A DNA stretch of 64,000 bases from Lachnospiraceae bacterium (GTDB lineage: Bacteria; Bacillota; Clostridia; Lachnospirales; Lachnospiraceae): assembly GCA_017474455.1 (NCBI GenBank), contig JAFVHP010000024.1, positions 49,826-113,825 of the forward strand, written 5' to 3'. Under the pieces are notes generated by a model, which saw only the letters and a program-made list of their open reading frames with translations, was not told where the DNA came from and made no database searches. The position numbers and the translations under genes are program-made. Positions 25,395 through 33,397 of the stretch are shown piece after piece (position 1 is the stretch's first letter; each line of letters opens with the position of its first letter).

Positions 25395-26390
25395 ATGAGT
25401 GAGGTAAGAACAGGGACGGCAGCGTTCGGTAAACGAAAGGGAATCATCATGACCCTGGCAGGAGCTTCCTGCTGGGGTCTTTCAGGTTCTGTGGGCCAGT
25501 ACCTTTTCTCGGTGGAAAACATGGACAGCAGGTGGCTCGTTCCGGTCAGGCTCGGGGCGGCGGGCATCATACTCCTGCTGTTCTGCTTTATCCGTTTCGG
25601 AAAGGAACAGACACTGGCACCGTGGAAAGACAGGAAAAAAGCGAGGACCCTTCTGGTGTACGGCATAGCAGGCGTATCAGCCTGCCAGTTCCTCTATTTC
25701 CTGACAATCCAGCTCTCGAACGCGGCTATGGGGACGGTCCTGCAGGACCTGGCGCCGATCTTTATCCTGGGATACACCTGCCTTACCGACAGGCGAAGCC
25801 CCAGGGTCTTTGAAGTCATCAGTATCGGCCTGGCGCTCCTTGGCGTATTCCTTCTTACGACCCACGGCGCGGCCGGGACTCTTGCCATACCCCGCAGCGC
25901 CCTTGTATCCGGCATCCTCAGCGCAGTCTGCGTCATGGTCTACAATGTCGTATCCCCGAAACTGACCAGGTCAGTCCCGGTCGTGATCGTCCAGGGCTGG
26001 GCTTTTGTGATGGGCGGCGTTCTGTTTTCCCTTATCTTCAGGATATGGAGCATACGGTACGTTCCGGGGCCAAAAGGCATTCTCGGGATCATCTTTGTCG
26101 TCGTGATCGGCAATATCGCCGCTTTTTTGCTTTATATCACAGGGGTCTCGCTCATAGGTCCTTCAAAAGCCATACTTTACAGCTTTGCCGAACCTGTGAC
26201 TGCGGCGCTGGTATCCGCTTTTGTGCTCGGCACGAAATACACGGTCTTTGACCTGGCCGGGTTTTTGTGTATTTTTGCCATGTTGTGGATGATCACTTTT
26301 TCGTCTAAGATGGCAGATGGAGAAAGTTTAAGGCCTGGGATCGGCAGGGGGAAGCAGGAACATACGGCAGGCGCCGGCAGCAGGCCATAA
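25395..26390 (+). CDS. EamA/DMT-family permease
   Basis: A 331-residue drug/metabolite transporter with ten hydrophobic segments in two EamA halves. The start region LAGASCWGLSGSVGQYLF and SNAAMGTVLQDLAPIFILGYTC in the first half are answered by GVSLIGPSKAILYSFAEPVTAAL in the second. Typical members export metabolites such as amino acids. The C-terminus is polar (GIGRGKQEHTAGAG) and longer than usual. It begins two bases after queF stops, so the two may be cotranscribed, though a link to queuosine is not evident. Confidence 0.87.
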   Translation: MSEVRTGTAAFGKRKGIIMTLAGASCWGLSGSVGQYLFSVENMDSRWLVPVRLGAAGIILLLFCFIRFGKEQTLAPWKDRKKARTLLVYGIAGVSACQFLYFLTIQLSNAAMGTVLQDLAPIFILGYTCLTDRRSPRVFEVISIGLALLGVFLLTTHGAAGTLAIPRSALVSGILSAVCVMVYNVVSPKLTRSVPVVIVQGWAFVMGGVLFSLIFRIWSIRYVPGPKGILGIIFVVVIGNIAAFLLYITGVSLIGPSKAILYSFAEPVTAALVSAFVLGTKYTVFDLAGFLCIFAMLWMITFSSKMADGESLRPGIGRGKQEHTAGAGSRP

Positions 26391-26412
26391 TATATCATGT
26401 AGGAGGTTCTGC

Positions 26413-27141
26413 ATGCTTGAAATAAAAAATGTTTCATTTGAAGTCAATGCGGACGGTGACAATAAGGAGATCATCCACGATATCTCCCTGACCGTACCGG
26501 ACAGCCGGCTGACGGTCATCACCGGTCCGAACGGGGGCGGGAAGTCGACGCTCGCGAGACTGATCGCGGGGATCGAAAGACCGGATTCCGGATCGATCAT
26601 CTTTAACGGTACGGACATCACGCAGATGTCGGTCACCGACCGGGCGAAGATGGGCATCGGTTTTGCCTTCCAGCAGCCGGTGCGCTTCAAGGGGATCCAG
26701 GTCATGGATCTGATCCGGCTGGCGGCAGGCGGAAAGCTTTCTGTATCGGACGCCTGCGAATACCTGGCGTCCGTCGGGCTCTGTGCGCGGGATTATATCA
26801 ACAGAGAAGTCAACAGCTCCCTTTCCGGCGGCGAACTCAAGAGGATCGAGATCGCGACGGTACTTGCCAGGGGCTCGTCCCTGTCTGTTTTTGACGAACC
26901 GGAGGCGGGGATCGATCTCTGGAGTTTCCGGAACCTGATCGAAGTATTTGAAAATATGCGCAAAAGGATAGAGGGAAGTTCGATACTCATCATTTCACAC
27001 CAGGAAAGGATCCTCAACATCGCAGATGAGATCATCGTGCTCAAGGACGGCAGGCTGGAATACCAGGGGACCAGGGACGAGATCATGCCCCTTCTGACCG
27101 GGACGGATTCGGCTGTCAAAGGTTGTCTCAAAACGGAGTGA
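26413..27141 (+). CDS. sufC: Fe-S cluster assembly ATPase SufC
   Basis: A 242-residue soluble ABC ATPase of Fe-S assembly. It has Walker A GPNGGGKST, the SufC-type QQPVRFKGIQVMDLIRLA segment, signature SLSGGELKR and Walker B SLSVFDEPEAGIDLWS (the D/E-rich SufC form), then the H-loop ISHQ. It works in the cytosol with the SufB-like protein encoded next, driving conformational change of the scaffold. RBS AGGAGG is eight bases before the ATG. No sufS, sufU or sufD gene follows, unlike sufCDSUB operons. Confidence 0.92.
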   Translation: MLEIKNVSFEVNADGDNKEIIHDISLTVPDSRLTVITGPNGGGKSTLARLIAGIERPDSGSIIFNGTDITQMSVTDRAKMGIGFAFQQPVRFKGIQVMDLIRLAAGGKLSVSDACEYLASVGLCARDYINREVNSSLSGGELKRIEIATVLARGSSLSVFDEPEAGIDLWSFRNLIEVFENMRKRIEGSSILIISHQERILNIADEIIVLKDGRLEYQGTRDEIMPLLTGTDSAVKGCLKTE

Positions 27142-27155
27142 TTCTGGAGGGTAAA

Positions 27156-28091
27156 ATGATTAAACCTGTGAAACTGGACGAGATACAGAAAAGGCTGATC
27201 AGGGAAGTGGCGGATCTGCACGACGTTCCGGAAGGCGCCTATAATTTCCGAGTCAACGGCGAATCCGCGGGAAGGGCTTCCAGCGCGAATATCGAGATCG
27301 AACCGAAGGATAACGGGACAGGCCTGGATATCCGCATCAAACCCGGTACGAAAAGGGAAAGTGTGCACATCCCCGTGGTAATGACCCAGACCGGTCTGAC
27401 AGAAGTTGTCTACAACGACTTTTATATCGGAGAAGGTTCGGATGTGACGATCGTAGCCGGCTGCGGCATCGACAACTGCGGGCAGCAGGATTCCGAACAC
27501 GACGGGATCCACCGCTTTTTTGTGGGCAAAGGCGCAAAAGTACGCTACGTGGAGAAACATTACGGTTCCGGGACAGGTTCCGGCAAAAGGATACTGAACC
27601 CGGTGACCGAAGTATATATGGAAGAAGACAGTACGGCCGAAATGGAGATGGTGCAGATAAAGGGCGTAGATGACACGAAACGGGACACCATCGCCAAACT
27701 GGCGGCCGGCGCGAAGCTCGTCATCCGGGAAAGACTGATGACTCACGGCAGCCAGAACGCCGTCAGCCGGTACGAGATCGAGCTGAACGGGGAGAATGCC
27801 AGCGCCGATGTCGTCTCCAGATCCGTCGCGCGGGATACTTCCTTCCAGAAGTTCGACGCGAAGATCATCGGCAACGCGCCCTGCTCCGGACATACAGAGT
27901 GCGATTCCATCATCATGGACAAGGGCAGGATCCTTGCGGTACCCGGCCTGGAAGCCAATGATGTGGACGCGGCGCTCGTACATGAAGCCGCTATCGGCAA
28001 GATCGCCGGCGACCAGATCATCAAACTGATGACACTGGGCCTGACGGAGGCGGAAGCGGAAGAGCAGATCATCAACGGATTTTTGAAATAA
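27156..28091 (+). CDS. SufB/SufD-family scaffold of a minimal Fe-S assembly system
   Basis: A 311-residue SufBD-core protein, shorter than typical SufB (about 470) and lacking the long N-terminal region. The beta-helix core is visible (GLTEVVYNDFYIGEGSDVTIV, then HDGIHRFFVGKGAKVRYVEKHY) and the C-terminal family block (GHTECDSIIMD, ALVHEAAIGKIAGDQI, LGLTEAEAEEQIINGFL). Cys residues in GCGIDNCGQQ and in ECDS are ligand candidates. With sufC it makes a two-gene operon like the SufBC/SMS-type minimal systems reported in archaea and anaerobic Firmicutes. I place the start at 27156 after GGAGGG rather than at the in-frame ATG at 27123, which lies inside sufC. Confidence 0.87.
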   Translation: MIKPVKLDEIQKRLIREVADLHDVPEGAYNFRVNGESAGRASSANIEIEPKDNGTGLDIRIKPGTKRESVHIPVVMTQTGLTEVVYNDFYIGEGSDVTIVAGCGIDNCGQQDSEHDGIHRFFVGKGAKVRYVEKHYGSGTGSGKRILNPVTEVYMEEDSTAEMEMVQIKGVDDTKRDTIAKLAAGAKLVIRERLMTHGSQNAVSRYEIELNGENASADVVSRSVARDTSFQKFDAKIIGNAPCSGHTECDSIIMDKGRILAVPGLEANDVDAALVHEAAIGKIAGDQIIKLMTLGLTEAEAEEQIINGFLK

Positions 28092-28113
28092 CAGGCAGGA
28101 TACAGTATTACAG

Positions 28114-28167
28114 CACCAGCAGTACGCGGCACCAGCAGTACGCAGCATCAGCAGTACGCGGCACCAG
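28114..28167 (+). repeat. 16-base tandem repeat, 3.4 units
   Basis: Three units close to CACCAGCAGTACGCGG (28114-28129, 28130-28145, 28146-28161) and a partial fourth (28162-28167) lie between the suf pair and the DUF3990 gene. Unit 2 ends CGCAG and unit 3 begins CATCAG. The unit is not a multiple of three and lies outside coding sequence. It could vary in copy number and change spacing to the next RBS. Confidence 0.85.
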
Positions 28168-28178
28168 ACAGGAAGACC

Positions 28179-28739
28179 ATGGGCAGCATCGTATTATTTC
28201 ATACCGGTTTTGACACGATACGGGAACCGGATATCCGTTACGGCAGGAAAAACGCGGATTTCGGGCAGGGATTCTATCTCTGCCCGGACCGGGACTTTTC
28301 CGAAAGATGGGCCAGGAGCCGCAAGGGCAGGGACACCGTTATCAATACTTACCTGCTGGAGACGGACGGCCTGGACATCATGCGGTTCGAACGCGGCGAA
28401 GACTGGTTTTCCTATATCCGCGACAACCGCCGCGGACAGGCGGACAGCCTGGCCGGATATGACGTGATCACAGGCCCCATCGCAAATGATACGATCTACG
28501 ATACCTGGGGGATCTTTACGAGCGGCCTCATACCCGACAGCCGTGTCCTTGAACTGCTCGGGACCGGGCCGGCCTATGAGCAGACCGTGATCAAGACAGA
28601 AAAGGCCCTGGCGCAGCTTGTATGGCAGTCATCGGAGATCATCAGCCCGGAGAAACTGGCGGTCTGCAGGGAAAAGGTCCTTGCGGAACAGGAAGAATAC
28701 CAGGCGGCGCTGGCCGCGAAGATGCTGGAATCCGGCTGA
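28179..28739 (+). CDS. DUF3990 family protein, possible ADP-ribosyltransferase-like toxin
   Basis: A 186-residue soluble protein matching, by recall, DUF3990: LFHTGFDTIREPDIRYGRKNADFGQGFYLCPD at the N-terminus (read as two motifs, FHTG and DFGQGFY) followed by WA and later TYLLE and LVWQSSEIIS. The H-G ... G-x-G-F-Y pattern recalls ADP-ribosyltransferase-like folds, so a toxin or signalling role has been suggested for such proteins, but activity is unproven. No DUF3791-type small partner lies in front of it; the tandem repeat does. RBS AGGAAG is just before the ATG. Confidence 0.72.
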   Translation: MGSIVLFHTGFDTIREPDIRYGRKNADFGQGFYLCPDRDFSERWARSRKGRDTVINTYLLETDGLDIMRFERGEDWFSYIRDNRRGQADSLAGYDVITGPIANDTIYDTWGIFTSGLIPDSRVLELLGTGPAYEQTVIKTEKALAQLVWQSSEIISPEKLAVCREKVLAEQEEYQAALAAKMLESG

Positions 28740-28779
28740 AAAGAGCGGGCAGAATAAATCGGCAGAAAGAGAGACTGTG

Positions 28780-28820
28780 TATCTCCTGCGGAAAGACCGG
28801 ATGGCTTACTGCAGGAGATA
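28780..28820. terminator. hairpin between convergent genes
   Basis: TATCTCCTGC (28780-28789) pairs with GCAGGAGATA (28811-28820) around a 21-base loop. The right arm includes the stop codon of the minus-strand PD-(D/E)XK-like gene. Runs after the stem are mixed (TTTCTC on the plus side), so termination is plausible for the DUF3990 transcript. Confidence 0.55.
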
Positions 28821-29675
28821 TTTCTCTGTGATCCTGGCGATCAGTTTCAGGTTAAGCGGCTGGTCGGCAGTTTCGAAAGTCAGGATCAGATTATCTCCGG
28901 GAAAGTATCCGTTCATCTCATAATTATTGATCTTTTCAACAGCTCTTGCCGCATAATCAGGATCGTCCATCATCCCGAAGTGTTCCCAGACATATTCTTT
29001 TCTTCTTTTTATATTCAGGATCGTGAAATCGGGATATACAGTACCCAGTCCGTCCAGGTACAAAGGATGCTCATACCGATAGGGAATATTGTGCCTGTAC
29101 AGCAGATCTGCGATCAGGACTTCAGATTTTGAGCGGACTTTTTCCCCTTTTTCGGTATACAGATCGGATATGATGTCATAACCGGCTCCTTCCGCTTCAG
29201 GAGTATCATTCCATTTCTGAACGAACATTTCATCTGTTTCTGTTATCGGTCTGACGAGAGTCTGCCTGGCAGGGCTCAGGGTATCATACAGATCTTCAAT
29301 AACGGTATCGGGATAATTCTTAAGGAATCGTTCTATGGCGGATATTTCTCCTGAGACCAGGGCGGATGCCTTTTTGTTGTATGCCTTCTGTGCGAGCCGG
29401 AGGACAAGATCTTTTTGCTTTGCCGGGATATATGTACCGTTGTTTTCATCTGCTGATCTCCGGATATAGTATTGAAGGGTGTTCTTACAGCGGTTGATCC
29501 GCAGTGTTCCTTCGGGAGCCCTGCTCAGGGCTTTTTCAAGATCGTGTTCGAGACGGGTAAGATACGCATGCCTGTCTGTCAGGACCTGCAGTAAACCGGA
29601 ATACATGAACATATCGTATAGTTTCCGGGCGTTTTCGACAGTTGGCCTGGTTGATTGCTTGAGTGAATGTTTCAT
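28806..29675 (-). CDS. uncharacterised protein with a PD-(D/E)XK nuclease-like C-terminal domain
   Basis: A 289-residue protein recognised only as one of a family widespread in Clostridia. Residues 1 to about 150 are helical and charged. The C-terminal part has a nuclease-like order: RSKSEVLIADLLYRHNIPYR (Glu on helix 1), VYPDFTI (Asp on strand 2) and KEYVWEHFG (E-x-x-x near the expected (D/E)XK position), then an open beta-alpha region ending in LIARITEKYLLQ. Walker or HTH motifs are absent. The start at 29675 follows AGGAGGC at good spacing; a longer in-frame reading to 29807 lacks support. It stands alone beside an AT-rich intergenic region and its target is unknown. Confidence 0.75.
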   Translation of the reverse strand: MKHSLKQSTRPTVENARKLYDMFMYSGLLQVLTDRHAYLTRLEHDLEKALSRAPEGTLRINRCKNTLQYYIRRSADENNGTYIPAKQKDLVLRLAQKAYNKKASALVSGEISAIERFLKNYPDTVIEDLYDTLSPARQTLVRPITETDEMFVQKWNDTPEAEGAGYDIISDLYTEKGEKVRSKSEVLIADLLYRHNIPYRYEHPLYLDGLGTVYPDFTILNIKRRKEYVWEHFGMMDDPDYAARAVEKINNYEMNGYFPGDNLILTFETADQPLNLKLIARITEKYLLQ

Positions 29676-30450
29676 AGAAAAATGCCTCCTGAAATGCGGG
29701 AAAGAAATGATGATTACAGAAATGTGCTCAGACAGAAGACGCTGTCTGTATGTCAAATATAAGACATGGATGAGCCTGCGGCAATCGTTTGTTTTACATA
29801 AGAACACAGGAAGGATATTTTGCGGAGAAATACATATTTCTTACTGGGACTATTAGAAACGATCTGTGTCTCGAAATGAACGAATGTGCAAATACACATA
29901 TTGACATCCTTAAGCGGAGAATCTGTATGTGTTGTTTTGACGTTATGAACAAGAAAACACATATTAATTATCGGATCAGCAGACTACTGAGGGTACGGTG
30001 TGTCGGACAATTTTCCGTAAGTACATATTGGAGTCCGGAATTGAGAAGTCGGATATGTACAGAAGTTTATGTGAATTTCAGATGGTACCGATATAACAAG
30101 AAAATAAGTACAAATAATATGTAATCGCCAGATATACATCTCATATTGGTACATATTAGTAGTCAGATAAGATGAATCCGGTCGGCACCGGCAGACAGTG
30201 AGACATAACAGCCATATATACTAATAGCCAAATTCCAGGTATTCGGTCTGTACCGCCCGGCACGTCTTCGCAAGGCGTACATATCGGTGATCTATTAATA
30301 ATTCGGTCTGTACCGAATAATCCTGTCTGTACCGCCCAAACAGCCGCAGTCCGAAGGCAATAACAGAAACCTTGCTTTAAACAGAATGATTTTGTATAAT
30401 AGCCGGACTAGCTCAAATTCACGGTCTAAACTGTTCACAGGAGAAGATAA
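29676..30450. other. 775-base AT-rich non-coding region with periodic motif and dyads
   Basis: No convincing gene: a 111-codon open frame at 29789-30124 is Cys/Arg-rich with no RBS. ACATATT-like motifs start at 29832, 29896, 29959, 30023, 30151 and 30279 (weak forms near 30087 and 30214), i.e. about every 64 bases. GTACATAT (30021-30028) and ATATGTAC (30053-30060) form a dyad, and ATTCGGT-CTGT-ACCGAAT-like sequence forms another at 30301-30318, partly copied at 30241-30255. TCTGTACCGCCC occurs twice (30247, 30326). It may hold binding sites controlling the MATE gene, or be a decayed element. Confidence 0.6.
30372..30400 (+). promoter_or_regulatory. promoter of the second MATE gene
   Basis: TTGCTT (30372-30377), 17-base spacer, TATAAT (30395-30400), giving a leader of about 45 bases. 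The dyad ATTCGGT...ACCGAAT (30301-30318) lies about 55-70 bases upstream of the -35, a position suited to an activator. Confidence 0.75.
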
Positions 30451-31872
30451 ATGTTCAAAAAGCTCTTTGCACCCGTAGACATGACCACAGGGACGCCCTG
30501 GAAGAAGATCATTCTGTTCGCGATCCCGATGCTGATCGGCAATATTGCCCAGCAGCTCTATAATACGGTCGACTCCATTGTCGTAGGACGCTACGTCGGC
30601 GACAACGCTCTGGCGGCGGTAGGCAGTACCGGAGCCGTCCTGAACGTCATGATCATTCTTTTCGTCGGCATAGGCACCGGCGCCACGATCATGGTCTCGC
30701 AGTATCTGGGTGCAAAGAGGAGAGAAGAACTGGCCGGAACGGTGGGCAACTGCATTACCCTGATGTTCATCACCGCGATCGCCGTGACGATCCTGGGCAA
30801 TATTCTGACCAGGCCGCTGCTGGTGCTCCTGAAGACGCCGGCTGTCATCCTGGACGATGCGGTACTGTACCTGCGCATCATATTCCTGGGTATCATAGGG
30901 CTTTCCTTCTATAATGTCTTCAGCGGTATCCTGCGCGGACTGGGAGATTCCGTATCCGCACTTATCTACCTGCTGGTCTGCAGCGGGATCAATATCGTCG
31001 GCGACCTCTTCACAGTCATCGTCCTGCATATGGGCGTGGCCGGTGTGGCCGTTGCCACGATCGCAGCCCAGGTCGTTTCAGCGATCCTGTGCCTGCGCAA
31101 ACTCTTCAGTATGAAAGATCTGTTCGTCATCAATAAGAGCCATCTGAAGATGAAGAAAAAGTATGTCAGCCAGATCGCGAGACTCGGTATCCCGACCAGT
31201 ATTACGGAAGCGGTGTTCTCGATGTCAATGCTGGTCATCCAGCCGCTCACCAACAGCTTCGGCGAGACATTTATCGCGGCCAATACCATCCTGATGAGAG
31301 TGGACGCGCTGGCCATCATGCCGGCCTTCTCGTTCGTTACGGCCATGACGACCTATGCCGGCCAGAACATGGGCGCGGGCAACGTGAAGAGAGTCGAAGA
31401 AGGCACAAAGCAGGGGCTTACAGTCGCGCTCGTTGTGACGGCCGCCGTCACCGCACTGCTGGTCATTTTCAGCCATCCGATCCTCGGCCTTTTCACGAAG
31501 ACCGAAGTGATCATCGAGATGGCATCCCATTTTATAAAGATACTGTCAGTGGGCTATCTTTTCCTGACCGCCATGGAATGCCTGTCCGGCGTTATGCGCG
31601 GTACCGGCGACAGCGTAACGCCCATGTGGATCTCGCTGATCTCCACCGTTATCATCAGGATACCGCTCGTGTACTTTTTGGTTAACATAACAAAGACCGA
31701 AGAAATGCCGCTCGGCAACTACAATATGATGTTCATCTCCACACTGATCTGCTGGGGGATAGGCCTTGTCATCACGATCGTCCTTTTCGCCAGGGGCAAG
31801 TGGAAATCCAAAGGTATCGTCGACGGACCGGGATCCGGGGAGATGCCCCGGGCAGAGGGCAGTGCGGCCTGA
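30451..31872 (+). CDS. MATE family efflux transporter
   Basis: A 473-residue multidrug and toxic compound exporter with about 12 membrane segments. Family landmarks: IPMLIGNIAQQLYNTVDSIVVGRYVG, VGIGTGATIMVSQYLGAKRREE in the first half and TYAGQNMGAGNVKRVEEG in the second. It differs in detail from the MATE protein at 10967-12361 and belongs to a different subgroup. RBS AGGAGAAG precedes the ATG. The stop codon overlaps the start of the next gene (TGATG), so a radical SAM protein is translated from the same message. Substrate unknown. Confidence 0.92.
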   Translation: MFKKLFAPVDMTTGTPWKKIILFAIPMLIGNIAQQLYNTVDSIVVGRYVGDNALAAVGSTGAVLNVMIILFVGIGTGATIMVSQYLGAKRREELAGTVGNCITLMFITAIAVTILGNILTRPLLVLLKTPAVILDDAVLYLRIIFLGIIGLSFYNVFSGILRGLGDSVSALIYLLVCSGINIVGDLFTVIVLHMGVAGVAVATIAAQVVSAILCLRKLFSMKDLFVINKSHLKMKKKYVSQIARLGIPTSITEAVFSMSMLVIQPLTNSFGETFIAANTILMRVDALAIMPAFSFVTAMTTYAGQNMGAGNVKRVEEGTKQGLTVALVVTAAVTALLVIFSHPILGLFTKTEVIIEMASHFIKILSVGYLFLTAMECLSGVMRGTGDSVTPMWISLISTVIIRIPLVYFLVNITKTEEMPLGNYNMMFISTLICWGIGLVITIVLFARGKWKSKGIVDGPGSGEMPRAEGSAA

Positions 31873-32765
31873 TGCGCTGCAGGATGCTTTCGGATGAACT
31901 GACTGAGCGGTTCGGGACCAAGGTATACCGGCTTTCACTTTCGAGCGGATGTACCTGTCCGAACCGTGACGGGACGATAGGAACAGGCGGCTGCACATTC
32001 TGTCCGGATACGGGATCCGGGGAATTTGCAGCCTCTTTTTTATCTCTGGACGAGCAGATCCGCCTGGCCAGGCAGAAGGTCGACGCCAAATTTCCAAAGG
32101 ATATCGCGCCGGGAGACAGACGCTATATTGCGTATTTCCAGTCTTATACCAATACATACGGCGATCCCGCAAGGCTCAGGGAATTATATTTAAGCGCTGT
32201 CAGAAGACCCGAGATCGCGGCGCTTTCGGTAGCGACAAGACCGGACTGCCTGCCGGATGATATACTGGACATGCTGGGGGAAGTGTCGCGGATAAAGCCG
32301 GTATGGGTGGAACTCGGGCTGCAGACCGTTCATGAAAGGACGGCAGAGGAATTCCGCAGGGGCTATACGCTGCCGGTCTTTGAAAAAGCCTTCCGTGAAC
32401 TCAAGGAAAGAGGGATCGAAGTCATCGTGCATGTCATTTTCGGCCTGCCCGGGGAGACGGAGGAAGATATGCTTGATACCGTCCGGTACCTGGCGGCCCT
32501 TGCACCGCTTCCGGACGGAGTCAAATTCCACCAGCTCCAGATCCTGAAGGGTACAGAAATGGCTAAGCGGTATGAAAGGGAGCATTTCCCCGTCATGACG
32601 CTGGACGAATACGGCAGCCTTCTCAAAAAGGCGCTGGAGATACTGCCGGATCCCGTCGTGATCCACAGGCTGACCGGAGACGGGCCCAAGCCGCTGCTCA
32701 TAGAGCCGAAATGGTCTGCGGACAAGAAGAGGGTACTGAATACGTTAAGGAGGATCCTGCAATGA
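31872..32765 (+). CDS. TIGR01212-family radical SAM protein (YhcC-like)
   Basis: A 297-residue radical S-adenosylmethionine enzyme. The N-terminal cluster region has SSGCTCPNRDG followed by GGCTFCPDTGSGEF, the family's Cys set for the 4Fe-4S cluster. The conserved block YFQSYTNTYGDPARLRELY and the VELGLQTVHERTAEEFRRGY motif follow, typical of TIGR01212. The chemical role of the family is unknown. I start at 31872, where ATG overlaps the MATE stop; ATG at 31884 is possible. It overlaps the next gene by four bases, forming a three-gene coupled operon. Confidence 0.9.
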   Translation: MRCRMLSDELTERFGTKVYRLSLSSGCTCPNRDGTIGTGGCTFCPDTGSGEFAASFLSLDEQIRLARQKVDAKFPKDIAPGDRRYIAYFQSYTNTYGDPARLRELYLSAVRRPEIAALSVATRPDCLPDDILDMLGEVSRIKPVWVELGLQTVHERTAEEFRRGYTLPVFEKAFRELKERGIEVIVHVIFGLPGETEEDMLDTVRYLAALAPLPDGVKFHQLQILKGTEMAKRYEREHFPVMTLDEYGSLLKKALEILPDPVVIHRLTGDGPKPLLIEPKWSADKKRVLNTLRRILQ

Positions 32766-33226
32766 ACGACACAGATTACGCGCTTATCAGTGAGCAGATC
32801 AGGGCATTCGCGGAAACAGATCCGTGGTATGTGCCTTTCCTTTCCAATGTTTCCGCGCTCCTGTACGAGAACCTGCGGGATATCAACTGGGCAGGCTTTT
32901 ACCTGATGCGAAAAGGACGGCTCGTCCTTGGCCCTTTCCAGGGGAAGACCGCCTGCATCCATATTGAAGTCGGAAAAGGCGTCTGCGGTACGGCGGTCAG
33001 GGACAGGTGCGTGATCAGGGTCGAAGATGTCCATGAGTTTCCGGGCCACATCGCCTGCGATGCCGCATCGGCTTCGGAGATCGTAGTGCCTCTGTTCAAG
33101 GCGGATAAGGTGATCGGCGTGCTGGATATCGACAGCCCGCACAAAGGCCGGTTTGATGAAGCCGACGAAGAGGGACTCAAGCTTGCCGCGCGGACGGTAC
33201 AGGAACTGGTCAGCATGAACGGTTGA
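32762..33226 (+). CDS. msrC: free methionine-(R)-sulfoxide reductase (GAF domain)
   Basis: A 154-residue GAF-fold enzyme that reduces free L-methionine (R)-sulfoxide, repairing oxidised methionine. Landmarks: INWAGFYL, LVLGPFQGKTACIHIEVGKG, VCGTAVRD with the catalytic Cys, and IVVPLFKADKVIGVLDIDSP. Three Cys positions (TAC, GVC, IAC) match the family's active and resolving Cys. Start ATG at 32762 lies inside the preceding gene's stop (ATGA). It ends the operon; a clear terminator follows 38 bases later. Confidence 0.92.
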   Translation: MNDTDYALISEQIRAFAETDPWYVPFLSNVSALLYENLRDINWAGFYLMRKGRLVLGPFQGKTACIHIEVGKGVCGTAVRDRCVIRVEDVHEFPGHIACDAASASEIVVPLFKADKVIGVLDIDSPHKGRFDEADEEGLKLAARTVQELVSMNG

Positions 33227-33264
33227 CAAACAGGTCCCGAAGAGATTATTTTTATATACTATCC

Positions 33265-33297
33265 GGAACGCCCATCCCGGGCGTTCCTTTTCTTTTT
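33265..33297 (+). terminator. rho-independent terminator
   Basis: GGAACGCCC (33265-33273) pairs with GGGCGTTCC (33279-33287), followed by TTTTCTTTTT. Just beyond, ATTTTCAGTTTC occurs twice in tandem (about 33338-33360) in otherwise featureless sequence before the next gene. Confidence 0.9.
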
Positions 33298-33397
33298 CAG
33301 GCACCATGCCTGTCCTGACACTTCTAAATTCTTCATTTTCAGTTTCATTTTCAGTTTCTTATCAACACATCTTCATCATTCATTTCAGGAGGCAAAA

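Noticed and set aside
29789-30124. 111-codon open frame in the AT-rich gap
   Set aside because: No RBS, an odd Cys/Arg-rich composition and no recognisable domain; it crosses the repeated motif region.
29832-30290. Possible CRISPR array from a 64-base rhythm
   Set aside because: Only a 7-base AT-rich motif recurs; no 25-36-base conserved repeat and no cas genes nearby.
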